Source: Streptomyces anulatus (GTDB lineage: Bacteria; Actinomycetota; Actinomycetes; Streptomycetales; Streptomycetaceae). Taken from it: a stretch of DNA of 64,000 nt. Made by a program: the position numbers and the translations under genes. The notes beneath the pieces are model-generated. The model had not been told where the DNA came from, searched no databases, and was given only the letters and a program-made list of their open reading frames with translations. Location: contig NZ_BMVK01000001.1 of assembly GCF_014650675.1 (NCBI RefSeq), positions 372,001 to 436,000 of the forward strand, written 5' to 3'. Below, one piece after another: positions 1 through 9,195 of this stretch (position 1 is the first letter of the stretch; the number at the start of each line of letters is the position of its first letter).

Positions 1-786
1 GCGGAGACCGTGCAGGTCTTCGTGGCCAACCCACGCGGCTGGGCGACGCCGACCGGGAATCCGGCCCAGGACGAGCTGTTCCGCGCCGCGTGCGAGGCCG
101 CCTCGATCCCGGCGTACGTGCACGCCCCGTATCTGATCAACTTCGGCTCGCACACCGAAGCGACGGTCGAGAAGTCCGTGGAGTCACTGCGCCACTCGCT
201 GCGGAGGGCCCGGGAGATCGGCGCGCTGGGCGTGGTGGTGCACACCGGTTCGGCGACCGGCGGCCGGCCGCGCGCCGAGGCGCTGGCCCAGGTGCGCGAG
301 CACATGCGCCCGCTGCTGGACGAGCTGACCCACGACGACTCCCCGGATCTGCTGCTGGAGTCGACGGCCGGCCAGGGCTTCTCGCTCTGCTCGCGGACCT
401 GGGACTTCGGTCCGTACTTCGAGGCGCTGGACTCCCACCCGAAGCTGGGCATCTGCCTGGACACGTGCCACATCTACGCCGCAGGGCACGATCTGACCGG
501 CCCCTCGGGGATGCGGCAGACGCTCGACCTGCTGGTGGACACGGTCGGCGCGGGGCGGCTCAAGCTGATCCACGCCAATGACTCCAAGGACGTCGTCGGC
601 GCCCACAAGGACCGGCACGAGAACATCGGCGCCGGTCACATCGGGGCGGAGCCCTTCCGGGAGCTGTTCACGCATCCGGCGACCGAAGGCGTGCCGCTGA
701 TCATCGAGACGCCCGGCGGCAAGGAGGGGCACGCGGCGGACGTGGCCCGGCTGAAGGCTCTTCGCGGGAGACGACCTAGGCCCTAG
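1..786 (+). CDS. nfo: Deoxyribonuclease IV (AP endonuclease), 5' end cut by window
   Basis: Zinc-dependent endonuclease of base-excision repair that cleaves 5' of abasic sites and removes 3' blocking groups. The frame is open from base 1, and the first in-window start (GTG at 10) lies inside the conserved N-terminal barrel. The true start is therefore off the left edge, with about 20-25 residues missing against a family length near 280. Counting from base 10, all nine expected metal ligands of the E. coli Nfo type are visible: H38, H78, E117, D151, H154, H188, D201, H203 and E233 (motifs LLLES, CLDTCH, DRHENIGAGH, IIETPGG). The stop overlaps by 3 bases the stop of the convergent gene at 783. 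Identification is firm; only the N-terminus is unknown. Confidence 0.95.
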   Translation, partial: AETVQVFVANPRGWATPTGNPAQDELFRAACEAASIPAYVHAPYLINFGSHTEATVEKSVESLRHSLRRAREIGALGVVVHTGSATGGRPRAEALAQVREHMRPLLDELTHDDSPDLLLESTAGQGFSLCSRTWDFGPYFEALDSHPKLGICLDTCHIYAAGHDLTGPSGMRQTLDLLVDTVGAGRLKLIHANDSKDVVGAHKDRHENIGAGHIGAEPFRELFTHPATEGVPLIIETPGGKEGHAADVARLKALRGRRPRP

Positions 787-1415
787 AGCTCGGGGCCGTC
801 GCCGGGCTCCTCCTGGTAGGAGTAGCGCTGCTCGCCCCAGGGGTCGCCGATGTTGTGGTAGCCCCGCTCCTCCCAGAAGCCGCGCCGGTCCGCCGTCATG
901 TACTCGATGCCCCGGACCCATTTCGGGCCCTTCCAGGCGTACAGGTGCGGGACGACGAGGCGGAGCGGGAAGCCGTGCTCGGCGGTGAGCAGTTCGCCGT
1001 CCTTGTGGGTGGCGAAGAGGGTGCGCTCGGAGGCGAAGTCGTCGAGGCGCAGGTTCGACGAGAAGCCGTATTCGGCCCAGACCATCACATGGGTGGCGTC
1101 GGGTGCGGGCGGCGCCAGTTCGAGGACCGTACGGGCGGGGATCCCGCCCCATTCGGCGCCGATCATGCTGAACTTCGTCACGCAGTGCAGATCGGCGACG
1201 ACCGAGGAGAACGGCAGCGCCGAGAAGTCCTGGTGGTTCCAGCAGTGCTTGTCGCCGTCGGCGGTGGCCCCGAAGACCCGGAACTCCCAGCGGTCGGGCT
1301 TGAACTTGGGAACGGGCCCGTAATGGGTGACCGGCCATCCGCGCTGCAGTCGCTGTCCCGGCGGAAGCTCGGACTGCTCTGTCTCGCGGTTTTCCCGGCT
1401 TTCCGGCTGACCCAT
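783..1415 (-). CDS. Sulfite oxidase-like molybdopterin oxidoreductase
   Basis: A 210-residue single-domain protein of the oxidoreductase molybdopterin-binding family (the fold of sulfite oxidase and MsrP/YedY). C78 in the stretch DLHCVTKFS is in the position of the cysteine that ligates molybdenum. The C-terminal dimerisation domain of eukaryotic sulfite oxidase is absent, and so is a Tat or Sec signal, so it should be cytoplasmic. The substrate is not evident. The ATG at 1415 has a GGAGG only one base upstream, so initiation may be inefficient or use another signal; no better in-frame start was found. The gene converges on nfo and their stop codons overlap, leaving no room for a terminator. 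Confidence 0.85.
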   Translation of the reverse strand: MGQPESRENRETEQSELPPGQRLQRGWPVTHYGPVPKFKPDRWEFRVFGATADGDKHCWNHQDFSALPFSSVVADLHCVTKFSMIGAEWGGIPARTVLELAPPAPDATHVMVWAEYGFSSNLRLDDFASERTLFATHKDGELLTAEHGFPLRLVVPHLYAWKGPKWVRGIEYMTADRRGFWEERGYHNIGDPWGEQRYSYQEEPGDGPEL

Positions 1416-1524
1416 GCCTCCATGGTGACAGACAGGCAGGGGTGGTCATGACCAGGGAAGGATCCCATCCGGGCAACTCGTACTAAGCGTGCACTTACTG
1501 GACGGCCGCTGGGCGCGGTGCGAG

Positions 1525-1546
1525 GATCTGGCCAACTCGCCAGATC
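1525..1546 (+). promoter_or_regulatory. Perfect inverted repeat in bfr leader
   Basis: GATCTGGC, a 6-base gap, then GCCAGATC: a perfect 8-bp inverted repeat ending 27 bases before the bfr ATG. It could be an operator or an mRNA hairpin. It does not resemble the DmdR/IdeR iron box. Function is inferred only from its position. Confidence 0.45.
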
Positions 1547-1573
1547 GATCACCGGTTGGAAGGAGCCTTTGCC

Positions 1574-2053
1574 ATGCAGGGCGACCCCGAGGTCCTTGAG
1601 TTTCTCAATGAGCAGCTGACCGCCGAACTGACTGCCATCAATCAGTACTTCCTGCACGCCAAGATGCAGGACAACTTCGGGTGGACGAAGCTCGCCAAGT
1701 ACACCCGGGCCGAGTCCTTCGACGAGATGAAGCACGCCGAGATCCTCACCGACCGGATCCTGTTCCTCGACGGGCTGCCGAACTACCAGCGGCTCTTCCA
1801 TGTGCGGGTGGGCCAGACGGTCACCGAGATGTTCCAGGCGGACCGCCAGGTGGAGGTGGAGGCGATCGACCGCCTCAAGCGCGGCATCGAGGTGATGCGC
1901 GGCAAGGGCGACATCACGTCCGCGAACATCTTCGAGTCCATCCTGGAGGACGAGGAGCACCACATCGACTATCTCGACACCCAGCTGGAGCTGGTCGAGA
2001 AGCTCGGTGAGCCGCTCTACATCGCCCAGCTGATCGAGCAGCCGGAGAGCTGA
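1574..2053 (+). CDS. bfr: Bacterioferritin
   Basis: Haem-containing 24-mer iron-storage protein of 159 residues, the usual length. The ATG at 1574 is chosen because GGAAGGAG lies 8 bases upstream and the product starts MQGDPEV as in the family; a TTG at 1556 would overlap that ribosome site. Ferroxidase ligands E18, E51, H54, E94, E127 and H130 are all present, as is M52, the axial haem ligand. It oxidises Fe2+ and stores the mineral in the cavity. It converges with the Bfd gene, whose product in other bacteria reduces the haem so that stored iron is released, so the two genes form an iron store-release pair. Confidence 0.97.
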   Translation: MQGDPEVLEFLNEQLTAELTAINQYFLHAKMQDNFGWTKLAKYTRAESFDEMKHAEILTDRILFLDGLPNYQRLFHVRVGQTVTEMFQADRQVEVEAIDRLKRGIEVMRGKGDITSANIFESILEDEEHHIDYLDTQLELVEKLGEPLYIAQLIEQPES

Positions 2054-2072
2054 CCGGGGCTGTTCGCGGGGG

Positions 2073-2088
2073 CCGGGACTGTTCCCGG
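2073..2088. terminator. Weak hairpin between bfr and bfd
   Basis: CCGGGA, CTGT loop, TCCCGG, enclosed by outer GACCGG and CCGGTC arms at the two stop codons. It is the only structure in the 49-base convergent gap and could serve both genes. Confidence 0.4.
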
Positions 2089-2102
2089 GGATCGCGGGCC
2101 GG

Positions 2103-2408
2103 TCAGGCGGCGTCGGAGAGCGTCACGTCCCGGATCGCTCCGAGGGCGGCCGCCGCCGCGGCAGAGGCCGCGACGGTCGCGGCGGCCGGGTGCGTGAGGG
2201 AGGCGGTCGCGGGCTCCTGCCGCTGGTCGAGCAGCTCGCGGCGGGGGCAGTCGCCCCGGCCCAGCAGAGCCTGGATGCGGCGCACACATCCGCCGCAGTC
2301 CGTCCCGGCCTTGCAGGCCGACGCGATCTGCCGGGGTGTGCAGGCTCCGGCGTCCGCATGCTTCTTGACCTGGGCTTCCGTGATGCCGAAGCAGGAACAG
2401 ACGTACAT
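2103..2408 (-). CDS. bfd: Bacterioferritin-associated ferredoxin-like [2Fe-2S] protein
   Basis: Small Bfd-type ferredoxin, 101 residues, with the diagnostic cysteines C4, C6, C38 and C41 (CSC near the start, CGGC later) that hold one [2Fe-2S] cluster. The ATG at 2408 is preferred over the GTG at 2417 because GGGAGG lies 8 bases before it and overlaps the GTG. The first 60 residues are the Bfd domain. The last 40 are alanine-rich with no recognisable motif, longer than the roughly 64-residue E. coli Bfd. Expected role: electron donor to bacterioferritin for iron mobilisation under iron limitation. A DmdR-type iron box lies about 50 bases upstream, which fits derepression at low iron. Confidence 0.9.
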   Translation of the reverse strand: MYVCSCFGITEAQVKKHADAGACTPRQIASACKAGTDCGGCVRRIQALLGRGDCPRRELLDQRQEPATASLTHPAAATVAASAAAAAALGAIRDVTLSDAA

Positions 2409-2454
2409 GCGGTTCACCTCCCTGCGGGTCGGTCACGGTCGCCGCTCCGATTTC

Positions 2455-2473
2455 CACGGTGAGGCTAACCTAA
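2455..2473 (-). promoter_or_regulatory. Iron box (DmdR/IdeR-type operator) before bfd
   Basis: The 19 bases match the palindromic actinobacterial iron-box consensus TTAGGTTAGGCTAACCTAA at 15 positions by eye; the right half AGGCTAACCTAA is perfect. It sits 47-65 bases upstream of the bfd start, where a Fe-loaded DmdR repressor would block transcription. Confidence 0.75.
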
Positions 2474-2513
2474 CCTTACCCGCCGCCCGGTCGGCGTAAA
2501 AGCCCGGATACGA

Positions 2514-2550
2514 CTGTGGGGCACGGATCACATGGATCCGTGCCCCACAG
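2514..2550 (-). terminator. Terminator of aroH
   Basis: A perfect 16-bp stem (CTGTGGGGCACGGATC and its complement) with a 5-base loop, 35 bases beyond the DAHP synthase stop. No T-run, as is normal in Streptomyces. Confidence 0.85.
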
Positions 2551-2584
2551 GTGCGACTGCCGGGAATTCTCCCGGGCTGCCGGA

Positions 2585-4021
<1,437 letters not shown>

Positions 4022-4022
4022 C

Positions 4023-4028
4023 TAGGGT
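4023..4028 (+). promoter_or_regulatory. Putative -10 element of trp leader (leaderless)
   Basis: TAGGGT ends 6 bases before the leader-peptide ATG at 4035, so transcription would begin at or next to the A of the ATG. No good -35 hexamer is visible. Confidence 0.5.
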
Positions 4029-4034
4029 CGGAGC

Positions 4035-4103
4035 ATGTCGACGCGACTGATCGAGATCTCGATCCAGAACTGGTGGTGGACCGCTCATCCGGCGGCCCGC
4101 TGA
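4035..4103 (+). CDS. trpL: Tryptophan leader peptide
   Basis: A 22-codon ORF reading MSTRLIEISIQNWWWTAHPA then AR and stop, with three consecutive Trp codons at 4071-4079. A ribosome stalled there under Trp-tRNA shortage leaves 4091-4097 free to form the antiterminator; a ribosome reaching the stop at 4101 covers it. Attenuation of trpEG has been described in Streptomyces venezuelae. A -10-like TAGGGT six bases upstream suggests a leaderless transcript. Confidence 0.9.
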   Translation: MSTRLIEISIQNWWWTAHPAAR

Positions 4104-4148
4104 TTCATCGCGCTGACACTTCGCGAAGGCCGCCCGAGGGGCGGCCTT
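4091..4148 (+). promoter_or_regulatory. trp transcription attenuator
   Basis: The terminator is AAGGCCGCCC (4126-4135), loop GAG, GGGCGGCCTT (4139-4148): a perfect 10-bp stem followed by TCTGCGTT. The antiterminator is GGCGGCC (4091-4097) pairing with GGCCGCC (4128-4134), which excludes the terminator. The first arm begins 11 bases after the last Trp codon of the leader, the geometry needed for ribosome-controlled attenuation of trpEG. Confidence 0.88.
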
Positions 4149-4226
4149 TCTGCGTTGCGGAGCCGTTCCTCCCCCTGTGAACCCGTACGGATTCCCGTAC
4201 GGACCGTTTGGAAGGAACCTGCTCCC

Positions 4227-6128
4227 ATGTCGCAGACCGCATCCCGCTCCGCCTCCGGTCTCGTCCGCCGGCTGCTGGCCGACGACGCCCCGCCGTTCGC
4301 CCTGCTGCGCCGGCGCACGCCCGGCCGTGACCACGATCACGTCGAACTGCTGATCGGCGGGGTGCGGGAGGTGGACCGGCTGGCCGACCTGCCGGTGGGC
4401 GCGGCGCCGGCGCTGGCCCTGGTGCCGTTCCGGCAGATCGCCGAGCGCGGCTTCGACGTGCGCGACGACGGCACCCCGCTGAGCGTGCTGGTCGCCGACG
4501 AGACGCACGAGCTGGAGCTCGCGGAGCTGCTGGCGGCGCTGCCCGCCCATGACGTGCGGGTGGAGGACCGCGGCTTCGACGTGCCGGACGGGGAGTACGC
4601 GGACATCGTGCGGCGGGTGATCCGCGACGAGATCGGGCAGGGCGAGGGCGCGAACTTCGTGATCCGGCGGACGTTCCGGGGCGAGATCCCCGGGTTCGGG
4701 CGGGCGGACGCGCTGGCGCTGTTCCGGCGGCTGCTGGCGGGCGAGCGGGGCGCGTACTGGACGTTCGTGGTGCATACCGGGGACCGGACCTTGGTGGGGG
4801 CGAGCCCGGAGGTGCACGTACGGATGTCCGGCGGGACGGTCGTGATGAACCCGATCAGCGGGACGTACCGCTACCCGGCCGAGGGGCCCACCGCGACAGG
4901 CCTGCTGGCGTTCCTCGGGGACCGCAAGGAGAGCGAGGAGCTGTCCATGGTGGTCGACGAGGAGCTGAAGATGATGTGCACGGTGGGCGACATGGGCGGG
5001 GTGGTGGTCGGGCCCCGGCTCAAGGAGATGGCGCACCTCGCGCACACCGAGTACGAGCTGCGCGGCCGGTCCTCGCTGGATGTGCGCGAGGTGCTGCGCG
5101 AGACGATGTTCGCGGCGACGGTGACGGGCTCCCCGGTGCAGAACGCGTGCCGGGTCATCGAGCGGTACGAGTCCGGGGGCCGCGGATACTACGCGGGCGC
5201 GCTGGCCCTGCTGGGCCGGGACGCGAACGGGGCGCAGACCCTGGACTCGCCGATCCTGATCCGTACGGCCGACATCGCCCCGGACGGCTCGTTGAAGGTG
5301 CCCGTCGGGGCCACCCTCGTACGCCACTCGGACCCGGAGAGCGAGGTCGCCGAGACGCATGCCAAGGCGGCCGGGGTGCTGGCCGCGCTGGGGGTGCGGC
5401 CGGGCCGGCCCGGGGCGGAGGCGGACCGCCCCCGGCTGGCGTCGGACCCCCGGGTGCAGGCGGCGCTGGACGACCGGCGCGGCGGACTCGCGCCGTTCTG
5501 GCTGCGGATGCAGGAGCGCACCCGGGATCTTTCGGGGCATGCGCTGGTGGTGGACGGCGAGGACACGTTCACCGCGATGCTGGCCCATCTGCTGCGGGCG
5601 TCGGGGCTGGAGGTCTCGGTGCACCGTTTCGACGAGCCGGGGCTGCGCGAGGTGGTCCGGGCGCACCGGGGGCCCGTGGTGCTGGGTCCCGGTCCGGGCG
5701 ATCCTGGCGATCTCACCGATCCGAAGATGCGGCTGCTCCGTGAGATCACCGCCGAGCTGGTGCGGGACCACCGGCACGGGCTGCTGGGGGTCTGCCTCGG
5801 GCACGAGCTGATCGCGGCGGAGCTGGGCCTCGAAATCGTGCGCAAGGCCGTGCCGTACCAGGGGGCGCAGACCCGGATCGAGCTGTTCGGGCGGCCGGAG
5901 ACGGTGGGCTTCTACAACAGCTTCACCGGGCGGTGCGACGGTCCGGCCGCCGTCGAGCTGGCCGCGCACGGGATCGAGGTGAGCCGCGACGAGGACAGCG
6001 ACGAGCTGCACGCGCTGCGCGGTCCCGGTTTCGCCTCGGTGCAGTTCCACCCGGAGTCGGTGCTGACGGTGCGGGGCTCGGTGATCGTGACGGAGCTGCT
6101 GGCGGGGCTGCCGGTGGTGCCGAGCTGA
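4227..6128 (+). CDS. trpEG: Fused anthranilate synthase, components I and II
   Basis: 633-residue fusion that makes anthranilate from chorismate and glutamine, the first committed step to tryptophan. The ATG at 4227 has GAAGGAA upstream; an earlier in-frame start at 4155 would have to lie inside the leader. Residues about 1-430 are the TrpE chorismate-binding domain (NPISGTYRYP, GDRKESEELSMVVDEE, TVTGSPVQNA). Residues about 440-633 are the class I glutamine amidotransferase with nucleophile C523 (GVCLGHE), H608 and E610 (FHPES). Fused TrpEG proteins also occur in phenazine and other secondary clusters, but the trp attenuator argues for feedback-controlled tryptophan supply. The stop lies 10 bases from the convergent dehydrogenase stop, with no evident terminator. 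Confidence 0.95.
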   Translation: MSQTASRSASGLVRRLLADDAPPFALLRRRTPGRDHDHVELLIGGVREVDRLADLPVGAAPALALVPFRQIAERGFDVRDDGTPLSVLVADETHELELAELLAALPAHDVRVEDRGFDVPDGEYADIVRRVIRDEIGQGEGANFVIRRTFRGEIPGFGRADALALFRRLLAGERGAYWTFVVHTGDRTLVGASPEVHVRMSGGTVVMNPISGTYRYPAEGPTATGLLAFLGDRKESEELSMVVDEELKMMCTVGDMGGVVVGPRLKEMAHLAHTEYELRGRSSLDVREVLRETMFAATVTGSPVQNACRVIERYESGGRGYYAGALALLGRDANGAQTLDSPILIRTADIAPDGSLKVPVGATLVRHSDPESEVAETHAKAAGVLAALGVRPGRPGAEADRPRLASDPRVQAALDDRRGGLAPFWLRMQERTRDLSGHALVVDGEDTFTAMLAHLLRASGLEVSVHRFDEPGLREVVRAHRGPVVLGPGPGDPGDLTDPKMRLLREITAELVRDHRHGLLGVCLGHELIAAELGLEIVRKAVPYQGAQTRIELFGRPETVGFYNSFTGRCDGPAAVELAAHGIEVSRDEDSDELHALRGPGFASVQFHPESVLTVRGSVIVTELLAGLPVVPS

Positions 6129-6138
6129 GGGGGCGGCC

Positions 6139-7134
6139 TCACGTCCTCGGCACGAGCACGTTCTCGCTGGGGCGGCGGGCCAGGTAGTCGGTGACGTTCT
6201 TGACGGTCGCGTCGATGATCTGGCCCACCGCGTCCTCGGTGTAGTACGCCTGGTGGGAGGTGACGACGACGTTGGGGAAGGTCACCAGACGGGCGAGGGT
6301 GTCGTCGTCGATGCCCTCCAGGGACTTGTCGAGGAAGAACAGCCCGGCCTCCGCCTCGTACACGTCGAGTCCGACGCCGAGGAAGCGGCCCGCGCGCAAC
6401 TCGGTGACCAGGGCGGCGGTGTCGATGAGGCCGCCCCGGCTGGAGTTGACGAGGATCGCGTCGTCCTTCATCGCCTTGAGGGCGGCCTCGTCGATGATGT
6501 GGTGGGTGCTGGGCAGCAGCGGCACATGGAGGCTGATCAGGTCGGCCTCGGCGAACAGCCGCTCCTTGTCGACGTACTCCATGCCCAGCTCGACGCAGGC
6601 CGGGTTCTCCGCCACGTCCCAGCCGAGCAGTTTCATGCCGAAGCCGTGGGCGATCCGGGTGAACGCCTCGCCGATCTTCCCGGTGCCGAGCACCCCGACG
6701 GTCCGGCCGCGCATGTCCCGGCCCAGCAGCCCGTCCAGACGGAAGTCGAAGTCCCGGGTGCGGCTCGCGGCGCGGATGATGCGCCGGTTGACGGCCATGG
6801 CGAGCGTCCAGGCGAATTCGGCGACCGAGTACGGGGAGTAGTACGAGACCCGGGCGACGCGCAGGGCGAGGCGCTCGGCGACCTCCAGGTCGATGTTGTT
6901 GAAGCCGGTGGAGCGCTGGGCGATCATCTGTGTGCCGCCGGCGGCGAGCGTCTGAAGCACCTGGGAGCCGAGGTCGGCGTTGACGCTGGTGGAGACGATC
7001 TCGTAGCCGGCCGCGATGGGGGCGGTGTCCCGGTTCAGGAAGACGTCCAGGCAGCGGACCTCGTGCAGCCCCTCGAAGGCCTTCTCGATCAGGGGCTTCT
7101 CGTCGGACTGCACACCGAAGGCCAGGATTTCCAC
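6139..7134 (-). CDS. D-2-hydroxyacid dehydrogenase (D-lactate dehydrogenase-like)
   Basis: NAD-dependent reductase of 2-oxoacids, 331 residues, the normal size for D-lactate dehydrogenase. Rossmann motif GTGKIG at 150-155 and catalytic R233, E262 and H294 are in the spacing expected for the family (SSRGG, YEAEAG, TSHQAYYT). RSTGFNNIDL near 74-83 is the substrate-loop arginine block typical of LdhA-type enzymes. The GTG at 7134 has GGGAG five bases upstream. It lies downstream of macRS on the same strand but a hairpin at 7158-7194 separates them. Likely a fermentative D-lactate or related 2-oxoacid enzyme; the exact substrate cannot be read. Confidence 0.9.
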   Translation of the reverse strand: MEILAFGVQSDEKPLIEKAFEGLHEVRCLDVFLNRDTAPIAAGYEIVSTSVNADLGSQVLQTLAAGGTQMIAQRSTGFNNIDLEVAERLALRVARVSYYSPYSVAEFAWTLAMAVNRRIIRAASRTRDFDFRLDGLLGRDMRGRTVGVLGTGKIGEAFTRIAHGFGMKLLGWDVAENPACVELGMEYVDKERLFAEADLISLHVPLLPSTHHIIDEAALKAMKDDAILVNSSRGGLIDTAALVTELRAGRFLGVGLDVYEAEAGLFFLDKSLEGIDDDTLARLVTFPNVVVTSHQAYYTEDAVGQIIDATVKNVTDYLARRPSENVLVPRT

Positions 7135-7157
7135 GGGTACTCCCGATCTGTTTCCGC

Positions 7158-7194
7158 GGGCGGGGCCGGATATCGCGAATATACGGCTCCGCCC
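7158..7194 (-). terminator. Terminator after macR
   Basis: GGGCGGGGCCG pairs with CGGCTCCGCCC (one mismatch in 11) across a 15-base A/T-rich loop, just beyond the macR stop and before the dehydrogenase start. Confidence 0.6.
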
Positions 7195-7207
7195 CCGGAC
7201 TCGCCGG

Positions 7208-7912
7208 TCAGACGTCGTCGAGGCCCCGTTCGATGGCGTACCGCACGAGCTCCACGCGGTTGTGCAACTGCAGCTTGCCGAGGGTGTTCTGCACATGGTT
7301 CTGCACGGTGCGGTGCGAGATGACCAGGCGCTCGGCGATCTGCTTGTACGAGAGTCCCTTGGCGACCAGCCGCAGCACCTCGGTCTCCCGGTCGGTGAGC
7401 TGCGGGGCCTTGGGCTCGTTCGACGCCACGGGTACGGGGTCGGAGGCGAGCCTGCGGTACTCGCCGAGGACCAGCCCCGCGAGGCCCGGGGTGAAGACCG
7501 GGTCGCCGGCCGCGGTGGAGCGGACGGCGTCGGTCAGCTCCTGGGTGGAGGCCGACTTCAGCAGATAGCCGGTGGCCCCGGACTTCACCGCCTCCAGGAC
7601 GTCCGCGTGCTCGCCGCTCGCGGAGAGGACGAGGACCCGCAGGCCCGGGTGGGAGCCGACGAGCTCCTTGCAGACCTGGACGCCGGGCATGCCGGGGAGG
7701 TTCAGGTCGAGGACCAGGACGTCCGGGGTCACGGCCTTGGCCCGGCGGACCGCCTGCGGGCCGTCCCCCGCGGTCGCGACGACGTCGAAGCCGGATTCGG
7801 CCAGGTCGCGGGCGACCGCGTCGCGCCACATGGGGTGGTCGTCGACGACCATGACCCTGATGGGCCGGCCTGAGGCCCCCTGCTCGTCCTGTGCTGCGTT
7901 CTGCGTACTCAT
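7208..7912 (-). CDS. macR: LuxR/NarL-type response regulator (MacR-like)
   Basis: 234-residue DNA-binding response regulator. The receiver domain (about 18-135) has the acidic pair in VVDDHP, phospho-acceptor D69 (VLVLDLNLPG) and the K switch residue in YLLKSAS. The C-terminal LuxR helix-turn-helix is LTDRETEVLRLVAKGLSYKQ and following. The start ATG at 7912 overlaps the kinase stop as ATGA, so the pair is translationally coupled. Gene order next to aroH/trpEG and upstream of glkA matches the S. coelicolor MacRS pair, reported to control genes for morphogenetic membrane proteins. The name rests on that synteny and on my memory of the locus; the family call is secure. Confidence 0.88.
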   Translation of the reverse strand: MSTQNAAQDEQGASGRPIRVMVVDDHPMWRDAVARDLAESGFDVVATAGDGPQAVRRAKAVTPDVLVLDLNLPGMPGVQVCKELVGSHPGLRVLVLSASGEHADVLEAVKSGATGYLLKSASTQELTDAVRSTAAGDPVFTPGLAGLVLGEYRRLASDPVPVASNEPKAPQLTDRETEVLRLVAKGLSYKQIAERLVISHRTVQNHVQNTLGKLQLHNRVELVRYAIERGLDDV

Positions 7913-9162
7913 CGGGCCGATCCTGCCTTCCCCCGGGAAACCTTCGGTGCTTTCGGAACCTTCAACTCGACCTCGCAGCCCTGTCCGGGCACCGAGATCA
8001 GCTCTGCCGTGCCGCCCAGGTCGCGCAGCCGGCCCCGGATGGACAGCGCGACCCCGAGCCGCCCCTCCCCCTCGGCCTGGGCGAGCCGTCCTTCCGGGAT
8101 GCCGGGGCCGTCGTCCCGGACGGTGACGATCACCTCGTCCGGCTCGTCCTCGACCAGGATCCACGCCTGGGCGTCCGGGCCCGCGTGCACCCGTACGTTG
8201 TCCAGGGCGGCGCTGACGGCGGCGGCCAGCTCCCGGGCCGACTCGGCGGGGAGCAGCACCGGGGCGCCCGGCTCCGCGAAGCTCGTGCGGGATCCGGCGT
8301 GCGGGGCGAGCAGGGCGCGCAGGTCGCAGGCGGCCCCGTCGCCGGGGCCCTCGTCGTCGTCCACGTCGACCGTGCGGACCACGGCTCCTTCGGCGGCGTC
8401 CTCGGAGACCCGGGTCGGTGGGACCAGGCCGCTGGAGACCAGGGTGCGCAGGGCGACTTCCTGCTCCCCGGCCATCCGGCCCAGCTCGGCTGCCTCGCCG
8501 CCGATCGCGGTGCCCCGGCGCTGGACCATGGCGAGGACCTGGAGCACGCTGTCGTGGATGTCGCGGGCGAGCCGTTCGCGTTCGCGGGTGGTGGCCTCGA
8601 TCTCCAGGGCGCGGGCCAGGGTGCGTTCACTGGCGCGGGCGACCTCGACGACGTACCCGATGGCGATGGAGGCGACCCAGACCAGCAGGACGTTGTGGTA
8701 GGTGTCCCGGCTGGGCTCGCCGCGCTGGATGATGTTGGCGACGGCGACGAAGGTGGAGGCGAAGGCCGCCCACCGCCAGCCGCCCTTGATCGCGAAGGCG
8801 AGGACCGATCCGGCCGTCCAGATCGACGGCAGCGTCGGGCCGTCGAACGACTGCGAGTCGAAGTCGGCGAGCGGGGTGAGCAGGATGCCGGTCAGTGCGA
8901 CGACCAGGTCCGCAACGAGGAAGCGTTTGGTGCAGCTCGCCGCCGAGCGGACCTTCGGCAGCGTGGCGAGCGTCCAGACGAAGAGGAACGCCAGATAGGC
9001 GACGGCCACCCAGGGCCGCTCGAACCTCTGCTGGCCGACGTTGTCCTTCCCGAAGATCGCGAGCAGCACCGCGTAGATCATCGTCAGGACGCGGTAACCC
9101 GTCAGCGCACGCCACAGCGGCAGCTCGACCGACATCCGTACGACCCGTTCACGCTTGGCCAT
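7909..9162 (-). CDS. macS: Sensor histidine kinase (MacS-like)
   Basis: 417-residue membrane kinase, partner of the regulator it overlaps by 4 bases. About four or five hydrophobic segments lie between residues 20 and 172, followed by a HisKA_3 dimerisation helix with phospho-acceptor H203 (LARDIHDSVLQVL) and a C-terminal HATPase domain with DDGPGIPEGRL. There is no large extracytoplasmic loop, so the signal is probably sensed in or at the membrane. The ATG at 9162 is the furthest sensible start; a later ATG at residue 10 is possible. The acyltransferase gene ends 33 bases upstream, so the three genes may be cotranscribed. Confidence 0.87.
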   Translation of the reverse strand: MAKRERVVRMSVELPLWRALTGYRVLTMIYAVLLAIFGKDNVGQQRFERPWVAVAYLAFLFVWTLATLPKVRSAASCTKRFLVADLVVALTGILLTPLADFDSQSFDGPTLPSIWTAGSVLAFAIKGGWRWAAFASTFVAVANIIQRGEPSRDTYHNVLLVWVASIAIGYVVEVARASERTLARALEIEATTRERERLARDIHDSVLQVLAMVQRRGTAIGGEAAELGRMAGEQEVALRTLVSSGLVPPTRVSEDAAEGAVVRTVDVDDDEGPGDGAACDLRALLAPHAGSRTSFAEPGAPVLLPAESARELAAAVSAALDNVRVHAGPDAQAWILVEDEPDEVIVTVRDDGPGIPEGRLAQAEGEGRLGVALSIRGRLRDLGGTAELISVPGQGCEVELKVPKAPKVSRGKAGSAR

Positions 9163-9195
9163 GGCCCCACACCCCCCGGACGGTGAACGACGCGG

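Noticed and set aside
10..786. GTG at base 10 as the true nfo start
   Set aside because: It would remove the first barrel strand; the frame continues to base 1 and the family N-terminus is longer.
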